Source of the DNA: Rhodobacterales bacterium 52_120_T64
GTDB lineage: Bacteria; Pseudomonadota; Alphaproteobacteria; Rhodobacterales; Rhodobacteraceae
Direction of reading: 5' to 3'
Length of the DNA: 64,000 bases
Assembly: GCA_002162875.1 (NCBI GenBank)
Contig: MABA01000003.1
Span: 1 to 64,000, forward strand
Numbering within the stretch: position 1 is the stretch's first letter; every line of letters starts with the position of its first letter. The position numbers and the translations under genes were made by a program. Shown piece after piece: positions 46,722 through 56,502 of this stretch. Below the pieces are notes generated by a model. That model did no database searches. It was given only the letters and a program-made list of their open reading frames with translations, and was not told where the DNA came from.

Positions 46722-47528
46722 TTAGTGCGCGGGAATTGTGACCGTGTCGATCAAGCTGCGCCCACCATCCACCGCCAAAATCTGACCTGTGATGAAATTT
46801 GCTTTGCTAGAGGCGAGGAACACTGCTGCGTCCGCCGCCTCGTCCGCTTCGCCAATATAGCCAAGTGGGGTGGCGGCTTCGATGATCGTGTGCAGATCGG
46901 AGTCGCCTTTCAGGGACTCGCGCAAGCTCGCGCTCATCAGGCTTCCCATGGCGATACCGTTGACGCGGATGCCGTGATCGGCGAAGGCCACAGCCAAGGA
47001 GCGAGTTAACTGGTCAAGCGCTGCGGAAGACACCGAATAAGCCATCAATTCCGGCATCGTGCGCGTTGCCGCGATGGAGGAAAGGTTGACTATCGACCCG
47101 ATGATTTCGCCTTTTTCGCGATTTTTCGAGTGCGCGATCATCCGTTTCGCAACCGCCTGCGCCAGACGCAAATTGACGGTTACGTTCTGATGCATAAGTT
47201 GTTCGAACACGCCGTCCTTGTCCGTTAATGGATTTGAAGGCAGGATTTGGCGGCTGCCATTAACCAGAATGTCGATGCTGTCATACGCGTCGATGGTTGC
47301 TGCCATCAGGTTATTAATGGTCAGCTTTTCTTGCAAGTTTCCGTGGTAGGCCATCGCATTACCTGCGCCATTTTGTAGTGCTTCAACCTCGGCAATCAAG
47401 CGTTTTTCATCCCTGTCAGCCAAAACGACGTTGGCTTCCAATTCCACAAATCGCCGCGCGATGGCCAAGCCTATACCGTTGGCTGCACCCGTAACGATGA
47501 CCGTTTTTCCAGATACTGAGGAGTCCAT
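46722..47528 (-). CDS. SDR-family oxidoreductase
   Basis: The 268-residue short-chain dehydrogenase has the NAD(P) motif VTGAANGIGLAIAR at about 12-25, the NLSSIAA segment, the YxxxS pair in YSVSSAALDQ (the Lys is replaced by Ala-Ala at the usual Tyr-x-x-x-Lys), and VDGGRSLID at the end. The active-site Lys is absent from the expected position, so catalytic class is uncertain. Substrate not known. Confidence 0.85.
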   Translation of the reverse strand: MDSSVSGKTVIVTGAANGIGLAIARRFVELEANVVLADRDEKRLIAEVEALQNGAGNAMAYHGNLQEKLTINNLMAATIDAYDSIDILVNGSRQILPSNPLTDKDGVFEQLMHQNVTVNLRLAQAVAKRMIAHSKNREKGEIIGSIVNLSSIAATRTMPELMAYSVSSAALDQLTRSLAVAFADHGIRVNGIAMGSLMSASLRESLKGDSDLHTIIEAATPLGYIGEADEAADAAVFLASSKANFITGQILAVDGGRSLIDTVTIPAH

Positions 47529-47606
47529 TTATGCCTCGTGATTCCCTGCTGTCAGAAACAGCAGACTAGGGGAATGGAAGTAAAATTTCGAGATAAAACG
47601 TATCCG

Positions 47607-48617
47607 CTAGGCTTGCCGTTTTAGTGGGCGGCGAGCACGGATGATTTTGAACGCACGGTCTTGTTCTAGAATTTCCCAACTTTTGAAGTGCATATCCATC
47701 GCGGCTTCATATGGCAATTGACGGTTCGCAACCATCAGGAACTGCCCAGAGGGCTTCATAATACGCGCGGCTGCCGTGATAAAACTGATCCCGAGAGCAG
47801 GGTCGGCTGTTCGACCCTGATGGAATGGCGGATTGCAAATAACGGTGTGATAGGGATCTGCCGGTTTCTCCAGCGTGGTTACATCAGTCCAATGGAACGC
47901 GGCACGTTCGTCGGTGACGTTGATCTTGGATGCTTCAAGCGCTGCATATTCCGCCTCGAACAGATCGAGTGATGTCAATCTCTCACACTTCTCCAGCACG
48001 TTCTTCGCCAGATAACCCCATCCAGAACCGATATCGGCCACAGCGCCTTTGATCGATTTGTCGAAGTACGCGGTCAGCATTTCCGAACCCACATCGATTT
48101 TTTCGGGACTAAACATGCCGGGTGCAGTTAGGTACCCGAAAGTATTTTGTTTAGGTTCAACGGCAGCTTCCCAAGCCTCGGGGGCGGGCCCAGTCGGGGT
48201 TAACCAAAAAACTTTACCGTGGGACTTCGATAAGACACCATCAACTTCGTAAACTTTTTTGACCGCCTTCAGCATGCTGTCGATGCCGTCGGTTTTGTCA
48301 CCACTAACCACAACCTGACCACCCACGGAAACCACCCGGCACGCCCGCGCAAAATTGGCCATATTTTCCGCGCGGCTACGCGTCAGAGCCAGTAGAACCA
48401 TCGGAAATTTGCCAGATGCTGTAGGCACAACTGTTAGATTTTCCTGTGTCAGGCGGTCGGAAAACGGCTTGAAGCCTTGTTCGCACACGATATGAGGGAA
48501 ATCTGCAAAACCTTGCGGTAAAAATGCCGGCGGGCGGATATAGAGAACCTCACCGGTTTCAGGGGCGGAAATCAGTTCGTCGTCAAACGGCAGCAAAATA
48601 CGGGCTGGATCAGCCAT
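47607..48617 (-). CDS. Class I SAM methyltransferase, RsmC/RlmG-type
   Basis: The 336-residue protein has two lobes, like RsmC/RlmG rRNA methyltransferases that modify guanine N2. The C-terminal lobe has ADIGSGWGYLAKNVL as the SAM-binding loop and the N-P-P-F catalytic motif in VICNPPFHQG. The N-terminal lobe is a degenerate copy. The target could be 16S G1207 or a similar base; this is inference from family. It ends at 47607 with no close terminator. Confidence 0.85.
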   Translation of the reverse strand: MADPARILLPFDDELISAPETGEVLYIRPPAFLPQGFADFPHIVCEQGFKPFSDRLTQENLTVVPTASGKFPMVLLALTRSRAENMANFARACRVVSVGGQVVVSGDKTDGIDSMLKAVKKVYEVDGVLSKSHGKVFWLTPTGPAPEAWEAAVEPKQNTFGYLTAPGMFSPEKIDVGSEMLTAYFDKSIKGAVADIGSGWGYLAKNVLEKCERLTSLDLFEAEYAALEASKINVTDERAAFHWTDVTTLEKPADPYHTVICNPPFHQGRTADPALGISFITAAARIMKPSGQFLMVANRQLPYEAAMDMHFKSWEILEQDRAFKIIRARRPLKRQA

Positions 48618-48641
48618 GTGGAGCCTCCAAAATCGTGTGGT

Positions 48642-48980
48642 TCATTCTTTTTCCATAGTGCATTGCAGCGGATGTTGATTGCGCTGGGCGTAATCCATGA
48701 CCTGCGTGACTTTTGTCTCGGCGATTTCGTGGGCATAAACACCAACCACGGCAAGACCTTTGGTGTGGACCGTTAACATGATCCCTTCCGCAGCTGTGGC
48801 GTTCAAACCAAAGAAACGCTCCAGAATATGTACAACGAATTCCATCGGGGTGTAGTCGTCGTTCAACAGCAACACTTTATAGAGCGGAGGTTTGGCCGTC
48901 TTGGGCTTAGCCTTCGTCAAAGTGCCGGTTTTAAAGTCATCGTCAGATGCCATTGTCGGTGCAATTGGTGTGTGGTTCAT
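48642..48980 (-). CDS. clpS: ATP-dependent protease adaptor ClpS
   Basis: The 112-residue protein has the ClpS core: [23 protein letters not shown], the hinge residues [20 protein letters not shown], and the end [17 protein letters not shown]. ClpS delivers N-end-rule substrates to ClpA/ClpC. ATG at 48980 has AGGA 6 bases upstream; an ATG two codons earlier would be too close to it. The N-terminal extension precedes the fold as usual. Confidence 0.94.
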   Translation of the reverse strand: MNHTPIAPTMASDDDFKTGTLTKAKPKTAKPPLYKVLLLNDDYTPMEFVVHILERFFGLNATAAEGIMLTVHTKGLAVVGVYAHEIAETKVTQVMDYAQRNQHPLQCTMEKE

Positions 48981-49037
48981 CTTCATTCCTGCGGTCTCTA
49001 GCTTGAAGAGTATATAAGCTACCCACAGAAATAGAAA

Positions 49038-49055
49038 AGGGGGCAAACGCCCCCT
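49038..49055 (-). terminator. Intrinsic terminator of the phasin gene
   Basis: AGGGGGC and GCCCCCT form a perfect 7-bp stem with a 4-nt loop. On the minus strand the stem is followed by TTTC. It lies 31 bases beyond the phasin stop codon. Confidence 0.8.
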
Positions 49056-49085
49056 AAATCCATTCACAAAGTCGCAAGGCCTAAA

Positions 49086-49490
49086 TTAGGCGGTGTAAGA
49101 CTTCATGGTCTCAGTCGCAGCTTCGAAGCGTGCGCCAATCGGTGCAGTAACTTCTTTAGCAGTTGTTGCGAAGATTTCGTTCATTTTAGTTGCCTGCGCA
49201 GTGAAGCCCTCAAACGCGGCTTGAGCGAATGCGGACTGCTTTTCGAAAAACTCAACAGGAGTTTTTGCAGAAGCCAAGTCTTTGGCAGCAGCAACGCCCT
49301 CTTCGAACGATTTTTTCGAGTACGAAGTGATTTCTTCGTTCAGGTTTTCAGCGGCTTTTGTTGCCAACTCGGAAGCTGTAGTAAGCGCGTCAGCGTTCAG
49401 TTGCCCGAATTCAGTTACTTCTTCGAAGCCTTTAGGAGCTGTCGTAGTTGCAGGCGCAGCTTTTTTAGTCGTGGATGCTTTAGCAGTCAT
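49086..49490 (-). CDS. Phasin family protein
   Basis: The 134-residue protein is a typical phasin: low-complexity basic N-terminus (MTAKASTTKKAAPATTTAP), then amphipathic helices (ASELATKAAENLNEEITSY, PVEFFEKQSAFAQAAFEGF). It coats polyhydroxyalkanoate granules. ATG 49490 has GGAGA 6 bases upstream; the frame could extend to 49568, but nothing supports that. Confidence 0.85.
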   Translation of the reverse strand: MTAKASTTKKAAPATTTAPKGFEEVTEFGQLNADALTTASELATKAAENLNEEITSYSKKSFEEGVAAAKDLASAKTPVEFFEKQSAFAQAAFEGFTAQATKMNEIFATTAKEVTAPIGARFEAATETMKSYTA

Positions 49491-49750
49491 AATATTCTCC
49501 AATATAGTCGTCGGCGGGTGCCGGTGAATTTCTATCTTGCATATAGGATCGATGTTGCACTGCGTCAAGTATTATTGTGCAATGCAACATAAATATTTCT
49601 CGGTGCCTAGTGATTCACTTTGGCAACACCTCGCGAGCGATTGAAAAATATGTGTTTTCTTGGCAGGCAAACGCGTGTTAGAGTGGTTGAAAATAAATGC
49701 GACACCGGCAAACGGGTCGTGAGGCAGTATATATCGATCGGCAGTTTTCG

Positions 49751-51139
49751 ATGTTTAAAAAGATTTTACGGGGATTATCCCTCGTGCTTCCCCTTGTTTT
49801 GTGGGCCAGTATTGCTGGCGCGGCGCCCTATGCGGCGTTGGTTATGGACGCGCGCACCGGCGAAGTTCTGCATTCGCGCAATGCCGACACTCGACTGCAC
49901 CCAGCATCTTTGACCAAAATGATGACGCTTTATGTTGTGTTCCACGAGGTTGAATCCGGCCGTATGAGCCTTGATCAGATGATTACGATCTCGCGCAATG
50001 CGGCGAGCGAACCTCCCTCGAAGCTAGGGTTGAGGTCGGGCCAACGAATTGCTTTGCGTTATTTGATCCGCGCGGCGGCCGTGAAATCCGCCAATGATGC
50101 GGCCACGGCGCTGGGCGAGGCGGTCTCGGGTTCGGAATCGGAATTCGCCCGTTACATGACAGCTACGGCGCGGGCGATGGGGATGTCGAATACAACATTT
50201 AAGAATGCGCACGGTTTGACGGCTTCAGGGCATATGTCGACGGCACGGGACATGGCGACACTTGGACGGCGGTTGTTTTACGATTTTCCAGATTACTATA
50301 ATCTGTTCAGCAGGATCACGACCGACACTTCGATGAAAACCGTTTACAACACCAACCGTCGCTTCCTTGGGGCCTATCGCGGTGCAGACGGAATCAAGAC
50401 GGGCTATACCAATGCGGCCGGTTTCAATCTGGTTGCGTCAGCGCGACGTGCCGAAGAACGAATTATTGCTGCAATGTTTGGTGGCACCTCAACTGCACAG
50501 CGTAACGGGCAAGTAGCCAAGTTGCTAGATATGGGATTTGGTCGCGCGCCTACCCATGTAGCGACCATCCGGCCAACAGCGTTGAACCTAACGCAGCCCG
50601 GAGGACCAGTAGTACGGCTGACCGGGGCCGTTGCAAAAACGAATCGCCCTGTGATGCGCGGCGGCGTGAAAGCTTCGCCTTCGGCTGTTTTGATGGCGCG
50701 CAATATCGACAACTTGGTAACCGCGTTGGCGGAAGAAACGAGCGATTCAAATGTTGGTGCTATCGTTGCTACCTTGAACGTCTCAACGGATGGACCTTCG
50801 GTGCCTGTGCGCCGTCCTGCAAATCTCCGTGTACCGGTGAAGGTCGCCAGTATTGCGCCGCTTCCACTAGTCAGCCTGACACCTGTGCAGGAGTTTGGCG
50901 ATTGGTCCATTGAGCTTGGTAATTATTCTAACCGGACTAATACCGAAAAATTGCTGTTAAGAACGGCATTGATGGATCTAGATGCCCTGCAAGGGGCGGA
51001 CCGGAAAGTCGAAGTGACACAAGTGCAGGGCGTCAGCATGTATCGTGCTCGGTTCGTGGGGTTAAGTGAATCCGATGCCCGCAAAGCTTGCTCGCGTCTG
51101 GTGTCGCGGGACTCGGCTTGCGCAGTCATTAATCCCTGA
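49751..51139 (+). CDS. D-alanyl-D-alanine carboxypeptidase with SPOR domain
   Basis: The 462-residue protein has a signal peptide (ends AGA), then the S11 peptidase motifs: SxxK in PASLTKMM, SxN in VKSANDAA and KTG in GIKTGYTNAAG. The middle (about 280-375) is a low-similarity linker. A C-terminal SPOR domain (DWSIELGNYSNRTNTEKL to the end) binds bare glycan at the septum. It trims peptidoglycan side chains in the periplasm. The Met at 49751 is preferred because the signal peptide starts there (MFKKILRGLSLVLPL); an upstream start would extend it with charged residues. Confidence 0.92.
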   Translation: MFKKILRGLSLVLPLVLWASIAGAAPYAALVMDARTGEVLHSRNADTRLHPASLTKMMTLYVVFHEVESGRMSLDQMITISRNAASEPPSKLGLRSGQRIALRYLIRAAAVKSANDAATALGEAVSGSESEFARYMTATARAMGMSNTTFKNAHGLTASGHMSTARDMATLGRRLFYDFPDYYNLFSRITTDTSMKTVYNTNRRFLGAYRGADGIKTGYTNAAGFNLVASARRAEERIIAAMFGGTSTAQRNGQVAKLLDMGFGRAPTHVATIRPTALNLTQPGGPVVRLTGAVAKTNRPVMRGGVKASPSAVLMARNIDNLVTALAEETSDSNVGAIVATLNVSTDGPSVPVRRPANLRVPVKVASIAPLPLVSLTPVQEFGDWSIELGNYSNRTNTEKLLLRTALMDLDALQGADRKVEVTQVQGVSMYRARFVGLSESDARKACSRLVSRDSACAVINP

Positions 51140-51149
51140 CAAGATAGTA

Positions 51150-51959
51150 TCAGAAATTGATGGCTACGTTTGGCAGCTCCAAGGCGCGGACGAGGTCACG
51201 AACCTCTTGGCGGGCCGCGATGTTCGACAGCGTCATTTTGTATTCACCAACCTCTTTCAAGTCGAGCAGCGTTAGCCCGTTCAGGAAAAGTTCGCGGAAT
51301 ATCACACGTTCGGAGAAGCCTGGAATCAAGCGAAAACCGATCCGTTTGGCAAGCTCCTCTAGCGCCGTTCCAACCTTCCGCTTGTTCCGGGCGTTTAGCG
51401 TAGACATCCGATTGCGCAGAACCACCCAGTCCACAGGTTTCAAACCCGCTTGGGATCGCAATTGCCGCGCGCTCCAGACCATTTCGGAATAGATGGAGGG
51501 GCCAAGTACTTTGCCTGTGGCGGGGTCAAGTCGCGCCAGAAGGTCAAAATCAACCAAGCTGTCGTTCATTGGCGTAACCAGCGTATCCGCCACCGAATGC
51601 GCCATCTGCGCATAACGTGTGTGGGCACCGGGGCAATCGATAAGGATGAAGGAGCACTCGGTCTCCAACGCTTCAAGCGCGTTTGCAAAACGGGTTTCTT
51701 CTTCGGTTTGGGCGGAAGACTGACTGTCCAGTGTCGAAAGCTTAAGGCTGACCCGTTTGGGCATAGGTAATTCGATATCGTTATTGGCGCAAAAAGCTTC
51801 GCGGTTGTCAATGTATCGGAAAAAGCTTTGCTGACGTAGGTCCAAATCAATTGCACCGACTTGATGGCCTGAACGGGCAATCGCACTCATCAGGTGCATT
51901 GCCGTCGTGGACTTGCCGGAGCCACCTTTTTCGTTTCCAAATACAATGATATGCGCCAT
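51150..51959 (-). CDS. mipZ: Division-plane positioning ATPase MipZ
   Basis: The 269-residue protein has the deviant Walker A of the ParA/MinD class (NEKGGSGKSTTAM), followed by GAIDLDLRQQSFFRYIDNR and LIDCPGAH with the Walker B Asp. This is the MipZ family of alphaproteobacteria, which forms a ParB-centred gradient to keep FtsZ off the poles. Its start lies 83 bases from the end of rpmE, and it converges with the carboxypeptidase gene (10-base gap). Confidence 0.93.
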   Translation of the reverse strand: MAHIIVFGNEKGGSGKSTTAMHLMSAIARSGHQVGAIDLDLRQQSFFRYIDNREAFCANNDIELPMPKRVSLKLSTLDSQSSAQTEEETRFANALEALETECSFILIDCPGAHTRYAQMAHSVADTLVTPMNDSLVDFDLLARLDPATGKVLGPSIYSEMVWSARQLRSQAGLKPVDWVVLRNRMSTLNARNKRKVGTALEELAKRIGFRLIPGFSERVIFRELFLNGLTLLDLKEVGEYKMTLSNIAARQEVRDLVRALELPNVAINF

Positions 51960-51980
51960 CAGCTAGCTCCTAAAACGGCA

Positions 51981-52004
51981 AAACGCGCCCCGATGGGGGA
52001 CGCG
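51981..52004 (-). terminator. Terminator of rpmE
   Basis: CGCGTCCC pairs with GGGGCGCG (one G-U) around a short loop on the minus strand, followed by TTTTGCCGTTTT. It sits between rpmE and mipZ. Confidence 0.65.
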
Positions 52005-52041
52005 CTGTAACGTGTATCTGATCCTGCAACTGCAGGAAAGA

Positions 52042-52263
52042 TCAGAAGCCGAGACCTTCGTATTTTGCTTTAAACTTGGAAACACGGCCGCCAGTGTCTA
52101 GAAGACGTGCGTTGCCGCCGGTCCATGCTGGGTGCGCGGACGGGTCGATATCGAGCACAAGGGTGTCACCCTCGGCGCCGTAAGTCGAACGGGTTTCGTA
52201 AGTTGTGCCATCGGTCATTTGAACCGTGATGGTGTGATAATCCGGGTGGATATCTTTTTTCAT
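52042..52263 (-). CDS. rpmE: 50S ribosomal protein L31
   Basis: The 73-residue protein reads [20 protein letters not shown]..., then [30 protein letters not shown], a full L31. The zinc-type Cys residues found in some L31s are absent. AGCAAGAAGC lies before the ATG. It is transcribed apart from rplS and the membrane protein gene, on the same strand. Confidence 0.97.
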   Translation of the reverse strand: MKKDIHPDYHTITVQMTDGTTYETRSTYGAEGDTLVLDIDPSAHPAWTGGNARLLDTGGRVSKFKAKYEGLGF

Positions 52264-52409
52264 GCTTCTTGCTCCATATATGCGGACTAATCAACTCGCG
52301 GCAACCATATGGTCCGGTAAGCTGTCGCCTCGCGAAAACTGATTTTCCGGCTATAGCGAATGCTGTGGGTATGGGCAAGAGGAATGAATCGGGTTTCCCG
52401 ATACCCCCG

Positions 52410-53294
52410 TTACTTTTTCATCCGCGATTGGCGTAATGACTTGAGATCGACAGCGGGTTGAGCCGCGCCGCCAATAGCATCAAGGATTTCCTGATGCTTG
52501 CGTTTTGTGCTTTCAAGCGTAAGCGAATACGCAAGCGCAGCGCCAGCCGCGAGCGCACAGATTGCCCATGTTCCGTATCCGAGTGCGCCGTAGAAAACGA
52601 CCGGTCCGAGCGTTGTTAAATCAATTAGCGTTGCATCCGTGCCGAGCGCAAAAACTGCTGCAATAAACGGAATGATAATCAGTGCCAGAGAAAGAATAAA
52701 TAGGTTAACGAATTCTGAGGCCATCCCCCATATCGAGTGGTGATTGGGCGGTTTAACCGCTGCCCGCGCAGACTGGGCAGCAATCGATACGCCCAATAGC
52801 GCGAACGCGACGCAGGAACCTAGCAACCAGCCACCTATAAGGAAGACGGGAAATTGACCGATAAGATCAATAAGGAAAGCAATGTCGCGCATGGATTCGA
52901 CTTCTTTAGCCCGTTGGAACTCTGCGATAAAGTCAGAATTAAGCAAGCGTAATCCAGTTATGGTCGTCGCCAGTCCGAACAGAATTGTTACGCCCCACAT
53001 CAACGGAAGGTTAAAGCGGGAGATGCGAAACACTACTACGGCAAGGCTGTTTAGATCAGTTCCGCGCGTAACTTTCAGCGCCATCATACCGCCGCGAATG
53101 GCAAATACGGCCAGCAGGACAAGGATGGGCTGGACAGACAAAACAATTACCATGCCAAGGGCAATGGGTTCGTTCTGGAATATGTCAAACAGAAAGCGGA
53201 CGCCGTATCCAACAATTACTAGAACCGGCAGCCAGAAGAGGGCCACCGTAAGCGACAACCAAATACAGCGTATCAAGAAGGATCCAAACCACAT
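52410..53294 (-). CDS. Integral membrane protein of unknown function
   Basis: The 294-residue protein has about six hydrophobic spans: 8-35, 47-66, 95-117, 148-180, 196-220 and 232-257. It ends in a soluble basic helix with LKSLRQSRMKK. No transport or enzyme motif is seen. It lies between rpmE and rplS on the same strand, an order I have seen in other Rhodobacterales, so it is probably conserved in the group; function unknown. Confidence 0.75.
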   Translation of the reverse strand: MWFGSFLIRCIWLSLTVALFWLPVLVIVGYGVRFLFDIFQNEPIALGMVIVLSVQPILVLLAVFAIRGGMMALKVTRGTDLNSLAVVVFRISRFNLPLMWGVTILFGLATTITGLRLLNSDFIAEFQRAKEVESMRDIAFLIDLIGQFPVFLIGGWLLGSCVAFALLGVSIAAQSARAAVKPPNHHSIWGMASEFVNLFILSLALIIIPFIAAVFALGTDATLIDLTTLGPVVFYGALGYGTWAICALAAGAALAYSLTLESTKRKHQEILDAIGGAAQPAVDLKSLRQSRMKK

Positions 53295-53356
53295 ACGGCG
53301 AACATGCCGTATTTTTAATGATCTGAAAACCCTTTGATTACATAAAGTTCAAAACA

Positions 53357-53385
53357 AAACGGGCGCCCCTTAAGGACGCCCGTTT
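53357..53385 (-). terminator. Intrinsic terminator of the rplS operon
   Basis: AAACGGGCG and CGCCCGTTT form a perfect 9-bp stem. On the minus strand it is followed by TGTTTTG, 20 bases past the rplS stop codon. This ends the ffh-rplS gene run. Confidence 0.85.
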
Positions 53386-53404
53386 GAATTCTTGCCTACC
53401 GGTC

Positions 53405-53782
53405 TTACTTTTCGCCAAGCGGACGGTAGTTTGTTTTCTCGGCGATACGTGCGGATTTACCACGACGATCACGAAGATAGAACAATTTCGCGCGACGTAC
53501 TTGACCGCGGCGAACCACAGTAATGCTGTCGATGTTTGGCGAGTGGAGCGGGAATACGCGCTCTACGCCTTCACCAAACGAGATTTTGCGAACTGTGAAT
53601 GCGCCAGCGATACCTTTACCGCCGTTGCGAGCGATACAAACGCCCTCATAGTTCTGTACACGAGAGCGTGTGCCCTCGGTCACTTTATAGCCTACGCGCA
53701 CAGTGTCGCCGGCTTTGAAGTCAGGGATGTCAGCGGCAAGCGCTGCAATTTGTTCAGCTTCAAGCTGTTCAATAATGTTCAT
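53405..53782 (-). CDS. rplS: 50S ribosomal protein L19
   Basis: The 125-residue protein is a full L19: [36 protein letters not shown], ...[13 protein letters not shown], the end [24 protein letters not shown]. It sits at the 30S-50S interface. Start 53782 leaves only one base after the trmD stop, so translation is likely coupled. Confidence 0.97.
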   Translation of the reverse strand: MNIIEQLEAEQIAALAADIPDFKAGDTVRVGYKVTEGTRSRVQNYEGVCIARNGGKGIAGAFTVRKISFGEGVERVFPLHSPNIDSITVVRRGQVRRAKLFYLRDRRGKSARIAEKTNYRPLGEK

Positions 53783-53783
53783 T

Positions 53784-54641
53784 TCAGTCGTCCTTTTTGC
53801 TCGCCTTTTTGGCGATTGTTTGCGCGTCCGAGAGCTGCTGATCTTCCACCGAGTCCGCAATATGCGCTCGCCAGAGGTCGGGACGACGTTCCTTTGTTAA
53901 GGCTTTGGACTGTTCAGCACGCCATTTGGCGATATTCGCGTGATGTCCCGAGAGGAGAATCTCGGGTATCTTGCGGCCTTCCCATTCCGTGGGCCTTGTA
54001 TACTGAGGATGCTCAAGCAAACCATTAGAGAAAGATTCCTCCTCGGTCGACTCAGCATTCCCAAGCACGCGCGGTATAAGCCTAACTGTGGCATCAATCA
54101 AGGCCTGTGCTGCAATCTCTCCGCCAGTAAGGATGAAATCGCCTAGGCTGACCTCTTCTACATTGCGCGAATCCAGCACACGCTGGTCTACGCCCTCGAA
54201 ACGGCCACAAAGCAGGGTGATTCCCTTTGCTTTGCTAAACCGTCGCGCCATCGCCTGATCAAAGGGTTTACCACGAGGGGACAGGTAAATCACCGGCCAA
54301 TCCTCGCGCGATTCGCCCTTGTCCGCGAAATCAATCGCACGGCCCACAACGTCGGCCATCAACACCATGCCGGCACCACCACCAGCCGGTGTGTCATCAA
54401 CATTGCGGTGCTTCCCACGGGCAAAGGTGCGGATGTCGATCGGGTCTAGCGCCCACAGCCCTTCTTGCAACGCCCGCCCAGTCAACGAGTGCCCGAGGAT
54501 ACCGGGAAACATGTCGGGATACAGCGTCAGCACTTTGGCTTTCCATGCCCCCGCAAGATCGGGCGTGTCTTTGATCAGCGCGCTTGGTTGACGGGTAGCA
54601 CTGATAGAAATGCGGCCATGTGATTTCGTGTGTTTAGTCAT
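53784..54641 (-). CDS. trmD: tRNA (guanine-37-N1)-methyltransferase
   Basis: The 285-residue protein has the TrmD knot motifs: [62 protein letters not shown], and the helical C-terminus with [27 protein letters not shown]. It makes m1G37 using S-adenosylmethionine to prevent frameshifting. The N-terminus has ~30 extra residues before [14 protein letters not shown]. Met 54641 has AGGAAA just upstream. Confidence 0.96.
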   Translation of the reverse strand: MTKHTKSHGRISISATRQPSALIKDTPDLAGAWKAKVLTLYPDMFPGILGHSLTGRALQEGLWALDPIDIRTFARGKHRNVDDTPAGGGAGMVLMADVVGRAIDFADKGESREDWPVIYLSPRGKPFDQAMARRFSKAKGITLLCGRFEGVDQRVLDSRNVEEVSLGDFILTGGEIAAQALIDATVRLIPRVLGNAESTEEESFSNGLLEHPQYTRPTEWEGRKIPEILLSGHHANIAKWRAEQSKALTKERRPDLWRAHIADSVEDQQLSDAQTIAKKASKKDD

Positions 54642-54884
54642 TTTCCTGTCGCTTCTTCCGATTCCGCCGTTTGCGCAAAAAAAACGGCGCTTTATCTGGC
54701 TAAGTTCCGTATCCGTAATATCCTGTGCGTTATAATCCTGCAATTTACTTTTCTCAAACGCCTCCCATCTGAGGTTTCAGGATCACTCGGAAGTGGGAGG
54801 TGAGGGCGACTGCGTTTAATTGCAAAAAATGTTGCAAGCTAGTTGTTCCGGTTTTGTGAAATCCGGAATGAATAATAACGCGAG

Positions 54885-55409
54885 TCACGACCCCGATTGC
54901 GGAAACAACCCTTCTGGAGGATCAATTATGATTCGGCTGGCGGTAAGATCGACGGTTGGGACGGCTTCTTTTGTAAACGGCAAAAGGACCGGTTCTTTTA
55001 GCCCAGGGCCGGAGATTTCCAAAATGTCGCCAGCACCATGATTCAACACAGTTTTGATTTTTCCAAGCACCGCACCGCCTGTATCGATGGCTGTTAGCCC
55101 GATCAGATCAGAGTGATAGAATTCGTCGTCTGGCAGGTTTGGCAGGTTTTCGCGAGCGGTGTAAAGGCGCGTGCTGCGCAGTGCGTCAGCGTCTTCTTTG
55201 TTGTCCACGCCTGATATCACTGCAGCGAACCCGCCTTTGATGGATCGGGTTATGCCGAGGGTGTAGACCGTACCGCTCTCGGTACTCAAAGGGCTGTAAT
55301 CGGCGATTGCAGCAGGATCGGCGCAAAAGCTTTTGATGCGGACCTCGCCTTTAACGCCAAATGCGCCGGAAATTGCGCCCACACAGATCATTTCAGGTTT
55401 GTCAGTCAT
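54885..55409 (-). CDS. rimM: Ribosome maturation factor RimM
   Basis: The 174-residue protein has the RimM N-terminal barrel ([21 protein letters not shown]) and the PRC-barrel end ([31 protein letters not shown]). It binds S19 and helps 16S processing. bluB ends at the base just before its start. A 243-base gap separates it from trmD. Confidence 0.95.
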   Translation of the reverse strand: MTDKPEMICVGAISGAFGVKGEVRIKSFCADPAAIADYSPLSTESGTVYTLGITRSIKGGFAAVISGVDNKEDADALRSTRLYTARENLPNLPDDEFYHSDLIGLTAIDTGGAVLGKIKTVLNHGAGDILEISGPGLKEPVLLPFTKEAVPTVDLTASRIIIDPPEGLFPQSGS

Positions 55410-56045
55410 TTACCGCTCCAACACGCGTGCCAATAGGGCGTCGCGTTTTTCCCATTCAACTTTTTCTAACTCAGGCGTCAGGCTTGCCTCTATCGGCCAG
55501 CCAACACACAAATATGCCACTAGCGCCCATCCTTCGGGTACGTCAAGGTCTGTTGCAAGTTGTAACGGGTCGATAATCGAAACCCAACCAACCCCAAGCC
55601 CATGCGCGCGTGCCGCCAGCCAGAAATTCATGATCGCCGATACAACCGAATACCGCCGCGCCTCGGGCATCGTTCCTGCACCCAGACCCGCGCCTTTATC
55701 CGTGCCGTCATCGCAAAACACCGCCAGGTGAACAGGGGCGTCGCGCATACCTGACAGCTTTAGCCCGGCATATTTTTTTGCACGGTCACCGGAATAGCCG
55801 TTCAAAGCCTCAGCATTTGCGGCTTCGAAATTGGCCAAGGCCTTGGCGCGCGCAGCGTCTGATTTCACCGTAACGATACGCCAAGGTTCCGATAAACCAA
55901 CAGACGGGGCTAGCCGGATAGCATCGAGCACTTGCCCCAACAACTCGTCAGGCACAGGTTTGTCGTCGTGAAAATGACGAACGTCGCGGCGCCAACGCAT
56001 CAGGTCATTCAACTGGTCGCGGAATTCAGGTGGAAACTGGTTCAT
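55410..56045 (-). CDS. bluB: 5,6-Dimethylbenzimidazole synthase
   Basis: The 211-residue protein has the BluB features RWRRDVRHF, APSVGLSEPWR and GVGWVSIIDP and the length of that family, within the nitroreductase fold. It breaks down reduced FMN with oxygen to make the lower ligand of vitamin B12. It sits between EVE and rimM with no base between its stop and the rimM start, and none between the EVE stop and its own start. No other B12 gene is nearby. Confidence 0.9.
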   Translation of the reverse strand: MNQFPPEFRDQLNDLMRWRRDVRHFHDDKPVPDELLGQVLDAIRLAPSVGLSEPWRIVTVKSDAARAKALANFEAANAEALNGYSGDRAKKYAGLKLSGMRDAPVHLAVFCDDGTDKGAGLGAGTMPEARRYSVVSAIMNFWLAARAHGLGVGWVSIIDPLQLATDLDVPEGWALVAYLCVGWPIEASLTPELEKVEWEKRDALLARVLER

Positions 56046-56465
56046 TTACGTGTCCCGCATCGCAGTTTCAATAAGCAGGAAATCGTCTGTCGATATTTCG
56101 AACAAGCTTCGACGAAAAGCCATTCCCCAATTCTTAGGATTTGTGACAAATGAGAGGGGTTCAAGCAACGGCCGGATGGGGGCGCGTGTTTCAAGCTCAT
56201 ACGTTGCAGAGCGAACCCAAGCAGGATTTCCGTCAAAATCTGCTTCGAAAGGTTCCCCATCTCCAACAGTTCCAGTGGCCACGAAGGCCTGTACCGCATC
56301 GCCTGCGCGATACCCTTCGCGGGGGGCGTAATATGCAAAACGATCTCCAGGCGCTAGCTTGGAGATCGCTTGTTCTTTACCGTGACTAAAGGCACAGATA
56401 CCGCGTGTGCGGCCGGTCACTGCATGTTTGGCGCCAACGACGCCAATCCAATATTTCGTTTCCAT
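56046..56465 (-). CDS. EVE-domain protein
   Basis: The 139-residue protein is one EVE (PUA-like) domain: KYWIGVVGAKHAVTGRTRGICAFSHGK, PGDRFAYYAPREGY, FRRSLFEISTDDFLLI. EVE domains bind modified bases in DNA or RNA. Start 56465 is preferred over an in-frame ATG at 56477 because the family begins METKYW. It is co-transcribed with bluB and rpsP. Confidence 0.85.
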   Translation of the reverse strand: METKYWIGVVGAKHAVTGRTRGICAFSHGKEQAISKLAPGDRFAYYAPREGYRAGDAVQAFVATGTVGDGEPFEADFDGNPAWVRSATYELETRAPIRPLLEPLSFVTNPKNWGMAFRRSLFEISTDDFLLIETAMRDT

Positions 56466-56502
56466 ATCTGCCCTCAACCGTTAACCAAAATTTGGCAACA
56501 GC

